Source of the DNA: Winkia neuii subsp. neuii DSM 8576
GTDB lineage: Bacteria; Actinomycetota; Actinomycetes; Actinomycetales; Actinomycetaceae
NCBI RefSeq assembly: GCF_000420405.1
Contig: NZ_ATUW01000001.1
Span: forward strand, 153,072 to 217,071
Reading direction: 5' to 3'
DNA length: 64,000 bases
Shown: piece after piece, positions 33,706-42,504 of the stretch
How positions within the stretch are numbered: the first letter of the stretch is position 1
How the letters are laid out: each line of letters opens with the position of its first letter
The notes under the pieces: model-generated
The model's database searches: none
What the model was told of the DNA's origin: nothing
What the model saw: the letters and a program-made list of their open reading frames with translations, nothing else
Translations under genes and position numbers: made by a program

Positions 33706-34725
33706 TTAGATCAGCAGCGCGCCCCCCAGGGCTACCGCCGAAACGATCACGGTGGCAATAAGGCCAAGTACCACTGGTTTTGGCCCCACCTTCACCAGGT
33801 CTGGCACGCGAATTCCTAAACCGAGGGCGCCCATAGCCATAGTTAGCGCGCCGGTTTGAATTAGCTTCGCTGCCGAAAGTACCGAGGCGGGAAGCGGCAC
33901 CAGCGACGTCAAAATTACCATTGCTAAAAATCCGACCACGAACAGCGGAACCAGGGGGGCTCCCTTTTGGCCGGAGTTATCTTTGCGGTATACGAGGGCG
34001 AGCACAGCCACCACCCCGGCCAAGCACACTACGCGAGCCAGCTTCACTGCCACAGCCGTGGCCAGTGCCTTTTCTCCCATGGCGGCGCCGGCGGCAACGA
34101 CCTGGGCCACCTCGTGAATAGAACCGCCAGCCCAGGTGCCAGCCGTAACCGGATCCAACCCGAACAGGCCCGCCAACAGGGGTAGCACCGGGATGCAAAG
34201 CGTGCCAAAGACAACCACCAAAGCCAGTGCGGTGGCCGTTTGATCTTTGCTGGACTTTACAGTGTCTTTCGCACCTGCCACAGCGGCGGCCCCACAGATC
34301 GAAAACCCGCACGCAATCACGCCAACCAGCGGCTTAGGTAACCCCATCGCCAAACCGATAAACATTGTGGAGGCGACTCCCACGGCCACCACTACCACCA
34401 CCAGTACCAGGCGCTGCCACCCCAGGGAAGCCAACGTCGACAGGGAAATTTGTAGGCCCAACAGCACAATGCCAAGGCGTAGCAGCCGCTTAGCAGAAAG
34501 AGCAATGCCAGGGCCGAAGCGCTCCGGCACCCGCCACACGTTAGCTACCACCACGCCGAGGGCGATAGCTACCAACAGCGCGCTAGCTAGGGGAACCACC
34601 TTGTTGATGGCCATGGCAGCTAGTGTTATGCCCCCTGTTAGTGCCAGGCCAGGCAGGAACTCTGCCACCGAAAAATGTTTTTTCTTTACTACTTTTACTT
34701 TTGGTTTTTCAACAACAGCATCCAC
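33706..34725 (-). CDS. YeiH/UPF0324 family putative membrane exporter
   Basis: The 339-residue protein has about ten hydrophobic helices and the family pattern: LPGLALTGGITLAAMAI at the start, GIVLLGLQISL, VIACGFSICGAAAVAGA and TWAGGSIHEVAQVVAAGAA. UPF0324 members (YeiH) are described as putative sulfate exporters, and in other bacteria are linked to LysR regulators of the CysB/YeiE type, as here with a divergent LysR gene 71 nt away. The start is a GTG at 34725 with no clear ribosome binding site, so the exact N-terminus is uncertain. The extra basic N-terminus (KPKVKVVKKKH) is unusual. Confidence 0.88.
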   Translation of the reverse strand: MDAVVEKPKVKVVKKKHFSVAEFLPGLALTGGITLAAMAINKVVPLASALLVAIALGVVVANVWRVPERFGPGIALSAKRLLRLGIVLLGLQISLSTLASLGWQRLVLVVVVVAVGVASTMFIGLAMGLPKPLVGVIACGFSICGAAAVAGAKDTVKSSKDQTATALALVVVFGTLCIPVLPLLAGLFGLDPVTAGTWAGGSIHEVAQVVAAGAAMGEKALATAVAVKLARVVCLAGVVAVLALVYRKDNSGQKGAPLVPLFVVGFLAMVILTSLVPLPASVLSAAKLIQTGALTMAMGALGLGIRVPDLVKVGPKPVVLGLIATVIVSAVALGGALLI

Positions 34726-34796
34726 AACAGTAACTATGAAGAAAAAATCCGGTCGGGAGAATACTCAATTTTACACCGCTGCCATATACTTTTGAT

Positions 34797-35705
34797 ATGC
34801 CAATGCCGAACTTGCAGCTCCTGGACCTGCTGGTGCGCACCGAAGAACTTGGAAGTCTCTCCAAAGCGGCCGCCGCCATGGGCCTAGCCCAACCAAACGC
34901 CTCACGCGCCCTAGCCCGCTTCGAACGCAAAATAGGCCAGCCCCTACTGGCGCGCTCGTCCTCTGGGTCAAAACTAACCTCTACCGGGGCCCTCGTGGCC
35001 GGGTGGGCGCGTCCGCTACTGGCAGCCAGCGAAGAATTCGAAGCAGCCATGGCCTCCCTTCGTAAAGATGCCACAGACCGCCTGCAAGTGTTGGCCTCCC
35101 AAACCATCGCCGAAAGCTACGCCCCCGCCTGGCTGGCCCGCTTCCAGGCCTGCCACCCGCAGGTACGCGTACACCTCGAAGTGGCAAACTCCGCCGCCAT
35201 AATGGAACGCATCCTAGCCGGGGATTCGCGGCTCGGGCTCGTAGAATCAGCCACCATCCGCCCCGGCCTGCACACCCAGGCGATAGGGCACGACCAGCTC
35301 ATTTTGATCTGCCCGCCAACTCACCCGTGGGCCCGCAGACGCTCACCGGTATCACTAAAACAGCTGGCAGGCACCCCTCTAGTAGTGCGCGAAGAAGGTT
35401 CCGGTACGCGCCAAGTGTTAGAACTGGCCCTCGCCCAATTCACCGCGGCACGCCCGGCACTAGTGGCCTCCTCAAACGCCGCCGTAATCGGTTCCGTCAG
35501 CGCCGGGGCCGGACCAGCCGTAATTTCCCGCAAAAGCGCGGCCTCCGCCCTCACCCAGGGGATAGTTTGCGCCGTGGGAGTCGAACATTCCGACCAGCTG
35601 AGGCGAACCCTCAGAGCAGTTTGGGCTAGTGGGAAAGCCCCCGTTGGGGCTGCGGCACATTTTGTTGAGGCAACTCGGCCCGCTTTACCGCCCCGGCCGC
35701 AATAG
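34797..35705 (+). CDS. LysR family transcriptional regulator
   Basis: The 302-residue regulator has an N-terminal winged helix (LQLLDLLVRTEELGSLSKAA, then ASRALARFERKIGQPLL) and a periplasmic-binding-like effector domain from ~90. It is divergently transcribed from the yeiH-like gene and most likely controls it. Its 3' end overlaps the end of the convergent yibE/F gene by 80 nt, an unusually long coding overlap. ATG 34797 and ATG 34803 are both possible starts. Confidence 0.88.
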   Translation: MPMPNLQLLDLLVRTEELGSLSKAAAAMGLAQPNASRALARFERKIGQPLLARSSSGSKLTSTGALVAGWARPLLAASEEFEAAMASLRKDATDRLQVLASQTIAESYAPAWLARFQACHPQVRVHLEVANSAAIMERILAGDSRLGLVESATIRPGLHTQAIGHDQLILICPPTHPWARRRSPVSLKQLAGTPLVVREEGSGTRQVLELALAQFTAARPALVASSNAAVIGSVSAGAGPAVISRKSAASALTQGIVCAVGVEHSDQLRRTLRAVWASGKAPVGAAAHFVEATRPALPPRPQ

Positions 35706-37038
35706 CCGTAGTAAGCGGAACCGCCAGCACAAGGCCCGTAGCTGAGGCGAGCGTGCGCAACGCTTCGGCCCCAATATCCTCTGAAGCGAGCAGCGACTGC
35801 AACGACTGGTTGTAGAACATAACCAGCAGCAGCAGGGTGGACAGGGCGGCCCCAGCGTAGGCGAACACGATCGTGTAAATAGTAGAGGCAATGTGATCGC
35901 GGCCAATGCGCATGCCCGCCCGGTAGAGCTCCCAGCGCGAATAGTGGGGGGCTGCCGCGCGTAGTTCCCACACGGCAGAAGCCTGGGTTATGGTCACGTC
36001 ATTTAGCACCCCCACTCCCGCAAGGACGAGGGCGGCCACCGCCAACTGCCTAAAGTCCAGGCCGGGCAGGCGCGCAGCCAGGTTCAACTCGGTTTCGTCG
36101 GTGAAGCCAGAAAGGCGCCCGGCGTATACCGCTATAGCTCCGAGCCCTGTCGAAACTGCGAGCGCCACCAGGGTTCCTGCAAGAGCCGCACACGTACGCA
36201 GCGAAAACCCGTGTGCAATGAACACGACGACGAACATGATGGCCGAGCCCGCAACCAGACCAACCCACACGCCAGGGTTGCCGCACACGAGCGAAGGCAG
36301 CATGAATAGCATTAGCACCGCCCCCGCGACCCCTAACCCCACCAGTGCAAACAGCCCTTTCCAGCGGGCAACGGCAAGCACCGCGAGGGCGAACATCGCC
36401 GCAAAAACACCAATCAGCTGGCTGCGGTGGACGCCCATAAACGAATACTGCACGCCCGCCGGGGTGTCCAGTCGCATCACGGAGAGCTTGTCGCCGCTGC
36501 TGATGCCAGCGTTAGCGGCCGGGCCAGCCAAACGGAGCTGGTCCGTTTCATCACGGTGTTTGCCGGTTAGTACTTTTATTTGTGCCAGCCTGCACTTCGA
36601 GGCCGGGGACGCGGCGGTTTCTGGCGAGTCCGGCGAAGCTGAAGGGGAGGCTGTGCCGGCTTCGCCTTGGGACGGGGAGGCGTCCACCCCACAGTTGCCC
36701 CCCAGCCCTATAACCTGCACAGTTTCGAGGGTGGCCGAGGGGGCGAGCAAATAGTTTTTCTGCACCTGGCGCAGGGCCGCGGTCTGGCTGCTATTCGGCC
36801 ACAGCAGCACGAGGCCGAGCAAAGTAGCCACCGCGATGGCGGCAAGAAAGGACAGCAACGCCCACTTTGCCACCGGCGAGGTCGAGGCGTTCGCCTGCGC
36901 TGCCGACAAGTGCGCATGCAGGTGGTGGGAGCCCACGTGGCGAGCGGAGGCGTGCCGGTGGCTGGCAGCCGGGCCACGCCCTGCAGTAGGATCGGACGAA
37001 CTTGCGTGGGCGCCCTCGCCCTGGTGCGAATGATTCAT
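35626..37038 (-). CDS. YibE/F family membrane protein
   Basis: The 470-residue protein has a His-rich cytoplasmic N-terminus (HSHQGEGAH, HRHASARHVGSHHLHAH), one helix at ~60-80, an extracytoplasmic domain of ~110 residues, then seven or so helices with LARLPGLDFRQLAVAALVLAG and GVLNDVTITQASAVWEL, typical of YibE/F. The role of this family is unknown. The histidine-rich leader hints at metal binding. Its ATG overlaps the stop of the small gene upstream (ATGA). The 3' end overlaps the lysR gene. Confidence 0.87.
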   Translation of the reverse strand: MNHSHQGEGAHASSSDPTAGRGPAASHRHASARHVGSHHLHAHLSAAQANASTSPVAKWALLSFLAAIAVATLLGLVLLWPNSSQTAALRQVQKNYLLAPSATLETVQVIGLGGNCGVDASPSQGEAGTASPSASPDSPETAASPASKCRLAQIKVLTGKHRDETDQLRLAGPAANAGISSGDKLSVMRLDTPAGVQYSFMGVHRSQLIGVFAAMFALAVLAVARWKGLFALVGLGVAGAVLMLFMLPSLVCGNPGVWVGLVAGSAIMFVVVFIAHGFSLRTCAALAGTLVALAVSTGLGAIAVYAGRLSGFTDETELNLAARLPGLDFRQLAVAALVLAGVGVLNDVTITQASAVWELRAAAPHYSRWELYRAGMRIGRDHIASTIYTIVFAYAGAALSTLLLLVMFYNQSLQSLLASEDIGAEALRTLASATGLVLAVPLTTAIAAGAVKRAELPQQNVPQPQRGLSH

Positions 37039-37280
37039 GCAGACATATTACGTCCACGCCGCTGAGGCCTTCGATGTTTTGAGCCGTAATAGAACAACCA
37101 GGAAATTAGGACTACGAGCACTATGGTGGTTGCCGTGCAAATTGATTGAAGTACAGGCATAGGATGCCCGTTCAGGCTACTAACAATTGCAACTACCACC
37201 ATTGCAGCCTCAGCTACTAAGAGGACGACACCTATAGCAACGCCGGTAAAAAATATTTTTCGTTGCCTGCCCTGTATCAT
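37035..37280 (-). CDS. Small membrane protein upstream of yibE/F
   Basis: This 81-residue protein has two hydrophobic helices (IFFTGVAIGVVLLVAEAAMVVVA and a second near ~45-65) and a basic C-terminus (HRRPQRRGRN). It overlaps yibE/F by 4 nt, so they form a pair. No ribosome binding site is evident before the ATG. The family is not recognised. Confidence 0.55.
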   Translation of the reverse strand: MIQGRQRKIFFTGVAIGVVLLVAEAAMVVVAIVSSLNGHPMPVLQSICTATTIVLVVLISWLFYYGSKHRRPQRRGRNMSA

Positions 37281-37489
37281 TGCGCGTCACACACCCATCC
37301 CAATTTAATTGAGCCCGCAGAGGAAGAGAGGCCTCCACAGGCAGAGCATGCAAAGTTCTAACATTAATAGCCATAGGGCTCCTTCCATTGAAAATACTTC
37401 ATTCCTGCATCTTTACTTTTCAGCCTAACAAGTACACCAAATGCTGCAACAAAGAAGATCGTCCCCCTCAGGCCCCACTGACCTGCGCG

Positions 37490-37537
37490 CACAAAATAAG
37501 CGGGCCGCGCCCCGCAGAAGGACGCCAGCCCGCTTAT
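37490..37537 (-). terminator. Terminator of the metF-metE transcript
   Basis: ATAAGCGGGC (37496-37505) pairs with GCCCGCTTAT (37528-37537) around a 22-base loop. The minus-strand sequence then reads CTTATTTTGTG. The rest of the 289-bp gap from 37281 holds no recognisable gene. Confidence 0.7.
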
Positions 37538-37569
37538 CTGTTCGCCTTATTTACCTGTGACCAGCTCGT

Positions 37570-39933
37570 CTACTTGTGCGCTTCGCGCACCTGCTTGGCT
37601 GCGGCCACCAGGTTCTCTAACGAAGGAATGGTCTCGGTGTAGGCGCGAGTCTTTAGCCCACAGTCAGGGTTTACCCACAACTTTTCAACCCCCAAGCCCT
37701 CGACAGCCGCTTCGAGCAACCGCACAATTTCGTCTACCTGCGGCACGCGTGGGGAGTGAATGTCCCACACGCCGGGGCCAAGCCCCCGCTCAAAACCGCG
37801 CTCGCGGATCGCAGGCAAAATCTCCATGCGAGAACGGGACGCCTCAATAGAAGTAACGTCCGCATCCAGCCGGTCTACCGCGTCAATTACGGTCTTGAAA
37901 TCCGAGTAACACAGGTGGGTGTGGATCTGCGTCTTATTCTGCGCCCCGCCAGTTGCCAGGCGGAACGAACCTACAGACCACTTCAGATATTCTTCCTCGT
38001 CAGCCTTTCGAAGCGGCAGCAGTTCCCGGATCGCAGGCTCGTCGACTTGCACAACGGGGATGCCGGCCTCTTCCAGATCTGCAATCTCGTCGCGCAGGGC
38101 CAACCCCAACTGGTCTGCGACCTCGCCGGGAGCCTCGTCGTCACGCACAAACGACCAGGCCATGATAGTAACCGGACCGGTGAGCATGCCCTTCAACGGC
38201 TTGTCGGTAAGCGACTGTGCGTACGAAGACCACTTGACAGTAATTGGCGCCTCCCGCACCACGTCGCCCCACAGGATGGACGGCCTAGTGCAGCGCGAAC
38301 CATAGGACTGCACCCACCCGTTCACGGTAGTGGCAAACCCCTCCAGGTTTTCCGCGAAGTACTGCACCATGTCGTTGCGTTCGGCTTCGCCGTGCACCAG
38401 CACGTCTAGCCCTATGCGTTCTTGCACGCGCACGACGTGCTCAATTTCCGCCTTCATCGCCTGTTCGTAGTCGGCGTAAGACAGTTCGCCGCGCCGGTGG
38501 GCGGCACGCGCCTTGCGGATCTCGACGGTCTGCGGGAACGAACCAATTGTGGTGGTAGGCAGGGTGGGCAGGTGCAGCCGCTCTGCCTGCTCGGGGGCGC
38601 GTTCGGAGTAGGGGGCGCGCCGGCGGTCCGCATCCGTCACAGCACTAGTACGTTTGCGCACGTCAGAACGCTTTACGCCGGGGTGTTCTTGGCGCGAGGC
38701 CACGGCCGCGTCGGAAGCCGCTAGTTCAGCAGCGATCCCCTCTTCGCCCTGCTCCAGCCCCTTTGCCAGTGCCACGACCTCTTCGATCTTCTGGTCTGCG
38801 AAAGATAGCCACGACTTGATCTGCGGGTCTAGCTTGGTTTCCTTCGCCACGTCAATCGGCACGTGCTGCAGCGAAGTTGAGGTAGTCACCGACAAGTGCA
38901 CCTGCGGCAGGCCCTTCTGCAGCTCCCGCAACTTCCCGAGGGCAACGCGCAGGTTCGTGCGCCACACGTTGCGCCCGGACACGATGCCGGCAGCAATTGT
39001 GCGCCCGGCCCAAGCTTTATCCCAGGCTGCCAGCGTGCTAGCAGCCGGGGTTTTTCCCTTTACCAAGTCGATTGCCACGGCCTGCACCTGGGTTGCCGCC
39101 AGAGCTTCGACGGCATCGAAGGCATGCCCGTAGGTGAGGGCGACCAGCAGGTTTGCGCCACGCACCGACAGGCGCCGGTAGGAATCGGTTAGGGCGGCAA
39201 TAATGCGTTCGCGCGGGTATTCCCACCGATCCGAAGTGAGCGCCGGCTCGTCGAACTGCACCCATGTGGCACCGGCTGCCACCAGATCGTCAACTAGAGC
39301 CTCGTAGATGGAGACCACTTCGGGCAGGCGCGCCAAGATATCGTAGCCCTCGCCCGCCTTGGCGGAGGGTTTGGAAAGTAGCAGGAAGGTGACGGGGCCA
39401 ACCAATACCGGGCGCACGCCCTCGCCAAGCAGGGCGGCCGCACGCGGGCGGGTGGAACCGAGCCATTCAAACTTCGTTTCGGGCCCAATTTCGGGCACCA
39501 GGTAGTGGTAGTTCGAGTCGAACCACTTAGTCATTTCGAGGGCGGGGCGGGCACCTTCGCCACGCGCGATGGTGAAGAGCGCCTCCAGGGCGGCGGTGGT
39601 TTGCGCGTCTGAGGCGTGCCACAGGTCGGGGCCGGCTTCTGCTAGAGCTTCGCGCTCTTTGGCGAAGCGGGTGGGCACCGCGCCCGTGGCCTCGATAATG
39701 TCGAGCACCTGGTCGTAGTAGGAAAAGTCTTCAGGAATGGAGCCGGCTTCGGTCAGTCCCAGGGCGTGCATGCGTTCGGTGCGCGAACAACGCAGCTGGT
39801 TGGCGGTTGCCATCAGCTGCACGCCGTTAGTTTTGCCGGACCAGAATTCTTCTAGCACCCGCTTCAGTTCGCGGTGCACCCCAATGCGGGGATAGCCCAG
39901 GATGGAAGCGGAGGGGAAGTGCTGTTCAGTCAT
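37570..39933 (-). CDS. metE: Cobalamin-independent methionine synthase
   Basis: The 787-residue enzyme transfers the methyl group of methyltetrahydrofolate-glutamates to homocysteine. Both halves of the duplicated barrel are present: the N-terminal half with GYPRIGVHRELKR and VQFDEPALTSD, the C-terminal half with TTTIGSFPQT, VQVDEPAIRE, and zinc ligands in IHTHLCYSDF and WVNPDCGLK. It is the second gene after metF on the same strand (78 nt apart), so the SAM riboswitch in front of metF may affect it only through the shared transcript. Confidence 0.97.
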   Translation of the reverse strand: MTEQHFPSASILGYPRIGVHRELKRVLEEFWSGKTNGVQLMATANQLRCSRTERMHALGLTEAGSIPEDFSYYDQVLDIIEATGAVPTRFAKEREALAEAGPDLWHASDAQTTAALEALFTIARGEGARPALEMTKWFDSNYHYLVPEIGPETKFEWLGSTRPRAAALLGEGVRPVLVGPVTFLLLSKPSAKAGEGYDILARLPEVVSIYEALVDDLVAAGATWVQFDEPALTSDRWEYPRERIIAALTDSYRRLSVRGANLLVALTYGHAFDAVEALAATQVQAVAIDLVKGKTPAASTLAAWDKAWAGRTIAAGIVSGRNVWRTNLRVALGKLRELQKGLPQVHLSVTTSTSLQHVPIDVAKETKLDPQIKSWLSFADQKIEEVVALAKGLEQGEEGIAAELAASDAAVASRQEHPGVKRSDVRKRTSAVTDADRRRAPYSERAPEQAERLHLPTLPTTTIGSFPQTVEIRKARAAHRRGELSYADYEQAMKAEIEHVVRVQERIGLDVLVHGEAERNDMVQYFAENLEGFATTVNGWVQSYGSRCTRPSILWGDVVREAPITVKWSSYAQSLTDKPLKGMLTGPVTIMAWSFVRDDEAPGEVADQLGLALRDEIADLEEAGIPVVQVDEPAIRELLPLRKADEEEYLKWSVGSFRLATGGAQNKTQIHTHLCYSDFKTVIDAVDRLDADVTSIEASRSRMEILPAIRERGFERGLGPGVWDIHSPRVPQVDEIVRLLEAAVEGLGVEKLWVNPDCGLKTRAYTETIPSLENLVAAAKQVREAHK

Positions 39934-40011
39934 GGTGTTCCTTATAGTTTTAGCTGTACTTTTAGCGTTTTTGGGTGTCTTCTACCGCGGAATTGGGATT
40001 TTGCGCGGTGT

Positions 40012-41061
40012 TTAGTTGCTGGGCGTTAGCCTGTGCAGTGCTAGATCGACTAGTTCGGTGTCGATCCCACCGCGCTTGGGCATTCGGCCGTTGCGGTAGC
40101 CGGAGGCGCGCACGTATTCGACCACGTCGAGGGCGGGCCGCGGCCTGTTGAAGGTGTACAGGTGAACGCCGGGGGCGCCAGCTGCTAGTACACCGTCGAT
40201 CAGGGCTAGGGTGGCGTTGAGCGATTTGGCTACGCGTTCGCGGGCGTCAGCAATTTGTAGGGTTTTCGAGATTTCTTCCGGCACGGCTACGCCCGCAATT
40301 TTTTCGAGGGCGTTTAGCCGCTTTAGGTCTGTGAGTGGGATGATTCCGGGCACTATGGGAAGGCGCCCTCCGGCTATGGTCAGTTCGCGTACTAGGGAGG
40401 CGTATTCGTCTGGGTTGTAGAACACCTGGGTGATGGCGTAGTCGGCGCCGGCTAGTTCTTTTTCTAGGAGGGCGGCAATGTCGTTGCGCCGGTATTGACC
40501 GGAGGCGGCCGGGTAGGCGGCCACTGCGATGGAGACGTAGTTTTTGGGGTTGGCAGCGCTGGCTGCGCCGGCTCCGTTGGGGCCCGTTCCCACGCCGTCG
40601 GGCAGGGTGTCGGCTGCAATTTCGCGGATGAGGGCGACCAGTTCTGCCGCCGAGGCGAGCCCCCCTGGCACTACTTTGAATTCGGTTTGCCCGGCTGGTG
40701 GATCCCCGCGCAGGGCTAGAAAGTCGCGGATTCCGGCGCGCAGCAACAGTCGGATAGTCATTGCCAGTTGCCCGCGGGTGGCTCCTACGCAGGTCAGGTG
40801 GGCTACTGCGGGCAGGCCGGGGTGCCGGTCGAGCACGCGGGTTAGTACGCGCACGGAAGTGTCCCTAGTGTCTACTTTTGCCCCGGAGGCGCCGTAGGTG
40901 ACGGAAACATAGTCGGGGGCCGCGGCAATTAGCCGGTCCACTCCCGCCCAAATGGAGGAGAGTTTGGATGACGACCGGGGCGGAAATAATTCGAATGAAA
41001 CGGTTGGATGAGTTGTTCGCTCGCCTGCTTTGTAACCTTTGTAGAGGTGGGCTGTCGTCAT
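40012..41061 (-). CDS. metF: Methylenetetrahydrofolate reductase
   Basis: The 349-residue flavoprotein makes the methyltetrahydrofolate used by MetE. Family marks: TVSFELFPPRS with the catalytic glutamate, DYVSVTYGASG, HLTCVG, FLALRGDPPAG, and FYNPDEYASLV. The C-terminal ~80 residues include PGVHLYTFNRP. The ATG at 41061 is chosen because GGGAG lies 5 nt before it, inside the closing helix of the riboswitch; the frame remains open to 41091, but an earlier start would lie inside the riboswitch. Confidence 0.95.
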   Translation of the reverse strand: MTTAHLYKGYKAGERTTHPTVSFELFPPRSSSKLSSIWAGVDRLIAAAPDYVSVTYGASGAKVDTRDTSVRVLTRVLDRHPGLPAVAHLTCVGATRGQLAMTIRLLLRAGIRDFLALRGDPPAGQTEFKVVPGGLASAAELVALIREIAADTLPDGVGTGPNGAGAASAANPKNYVSIAVAAYPAASGQYRRNDIAALLEKELAGADYAITQVFYNPDEYASLVRELTIAGGRLPIVPGIIPLTDLKRLNALEKIAGVAVPEEISKTLQIADARERVAKSLNATLALIDGVLAAGAPGVHLYTFNRPRPALDVVEYVRASGYRNGRMPKRGGIDTELVDLALHRLTPSN

Positions 41062-41068
41062 ATTTACT

Positions 41069-41150
41069 CCCATCGAAACTGGCATTAGCACCCGCTAAAG
41101 GGTTGCTGCGGCGTCGACAAGCCAGATCTCTCGGCCGCTCTGGATGGCTA
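41069..41150 (-). promoter_or_regulatory. SAM-I-clan riboswitch upstream of metF
   Basis: On the minus strand the S-box core is plain: P1 arms CCATC and GATGG, the AGAGCGGC...GCCGC P2 stem, GAGAGATCTGGC, GCAGCAACC, and GGGTGCTAATGCCAG. The P2-loop CTGGC and the junction GCCAG give the expected pseudoknot. The P4 hairpin of classical SAM-I appears missing, so the SAM-IV or SAM-I/IV variants should be considered. The 3' P1 arm contains the GGGAG ribosome binding site of metF, pointing to translational control: SAM binding hides the site. Confidence 0.88.
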
Positions 41151-41357
41151 TTTGACTGGTAGCTTAGGCGGGGCGGTAGCCCAAGCGCAACTGCAAAATC
41201 GTCTTTTTCGCCCTCGGGAGGCGCATTTAGGCAAAATTTTGCGCCATTTTGCTTGTCCACATTTCGGCCTTCACGACGTAGATGAGGATTATCCGCCGAC
41301 CGCGAAACAATTTTTGAGTGATTTTTCTTCAACCTTTAAGGTTGCCTTGCTACCGTT

Positions 41358-42143
41358 ATGGGCGTGAGTGAAGTGCAGATTATGACCCCGCGTGGCAAAC
41401 AGCTGGCGGCCGACTGGGTGGTACCCGTCGATTCCCGCGACGTTTGCGTGGTATTGGTGCACTCATTTTTGGGCGACCGTCATTCGGCCGGCTGGTTTGA
41501 TTTTTTGGGTTCGGCCTACCGGGGCGCGGGCTATCAGACCTTGGCTTTTGATTTGGCCGGATGCGGCGATTCTGACGATGATGTGCTTACTAGCTCCAGC
41601 AGTGTCGAGGACATTCAATCTGCCTGTAGTTGGCTCTTAGATAACGGGGTAAAGAAGATTTTGCTGCACGCTCACGGCTACGGGGCTACGGCTTCGCTGC
41701 GGGCTGCCCCACTTCCGGTTGCCACCATGATTTTGACGGGCCCTATTTCCGGTTCTACGTTGATGGATTGGAGTGCGGTTTTTTCGCCTGACCAGCTAGA
41801 TCAGCTCGAGGTTGTGGGACACACTATTATTCCTGGGTCCGAGGGCGAACGCGACCACTACTTGATTTCAAAGCAGACGTTGGCGGACCTGACCATTGTC
41901 GACACGCAGAAGCTGGCCCAGGGGGTGTCGTGCCGGGTGTTGCTCGTACACGATGGCTCGGATCAGGACGAGGGCATGGTCGATTCCACCGCCCAACTGT
42001 TGGCCTTGCTGCCCGACGGGTCTCGGCTCGAGGTTATGCGGGAGGCCAATTTTGGGGCTGGCCCCGATGCCCCCGAATCGGGGGCTGTGGCTTTGCGCGA
42101 TAAATGCTTGGAGTGGGCCAAAGCGCACGTTCCGGCCAAGTAG
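41358..42143 (+). CDS. Alpha/beta hydrolase-fold protein with degenerate active site
   Basis: The 261-residue protein follows the serine-hydrolase fold: VCVVLVHSFLGDRHSAGW, LAFDLAGCGDSDD, ILLHAHGYGATASL and VLLVHDGSDQDEG. The nucleophile elbow GxSxG reads AHGYG, with glycine where serine should be, and no histidine is present near REANFGAG where the catalytic one belongs. The Asp region remains. It is probably non-catalytic or uses other chemistry. It is 16 nt upstream of the IsdG-like gene, so the two probably share a transcript. Confidence 0.75.
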   Translation: MGVSEVQIMTPRGKQLAADWVVPVDSRDVCVVLVHSFLGDRHSAGWFDFLGSAYRGAGYQTLAFDLAGCGDSDDDVLTSSSSVEDIQSACSWLLDNGVKKILLHAHGYGATASLRAAPLPVATMILTGPISGSTLMDWSAVFSPDQLDQLEVVGHTIIPGSEGERDHYLISKQTLADLTIVDTQKLAQGVSCRVLLVHDGSDQDEGMVDSTAQLLALLPDGSRLEVMREANFGAGPDAPESGAVALRDKCLEWAKAHVPAK

Positions 42144-42159
42144 CGGCTAAGCTCGTGCC

Positions 42160-42495
42160 ATGAGCATTGTGGTTACGAACGAGATCAGTATTCATGAAGA
42201 TGATGCGGCCGCTGTTGCTGCCCGCTTTAGGGCCAACGGTTCGCGCATGGGTGATCTGGAGGGATTCGAGGGGTTTGACCTGCTTCAGCCCACAGAACCG
42301 GCCGACAACCGGTGGCTGGTGGTTACGCGCTGGCGCGACCAGTCTAGTTATGAGGCGTGGGTGCATTCGCACCACTTCAACGCTTCGCACGGCCACAAGG
42401 TTGACGAAGAGGGCGGGCCGGCCCGGAAGTTGGCTAAGGCCCCGGTGGTCCGCCACTACAAGGTGGCTCATTCTCAGGAGGGGAATGGGCGTTAG
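42160..42495 (+). CDS. IsdG/MhuD-type heme-degrading monooxygenase
   Basis: The 111-residue ABM-domain protein matches the catalytic triad of IsdG at the same positions: Asn7, Trp67 and His77. Other ABM proteins lack this set. Enzymes of this type open the heme ring to free iron without needing a classical heme oxygenase partner. Length is normal. It lies between the degenerate hydrolase gene and hrpA (9 nt to the next start). Together with the metal transporter nearby it suggests host heme use, but no heme importer is in the window. Confidence 0.87.
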   Translation: MSIVVTNEISIHEDDAAAVAARFRANGSRMGDLEGFEGFDLLQPTEPADNRWLVVTRWRDQSSYEAWVHSHHFNASHGHKVDEEGGPARKLAKAPVVRHYKVAHSQEGNGR

Positions 42496-42504
42496 GATTG
42501 TTCG

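Noticed and set aside
37388-37850. Plus-strand open frames near the end of metE
   Set aside because: They overlap metE antisense and the terminator, with no start signal or domains.
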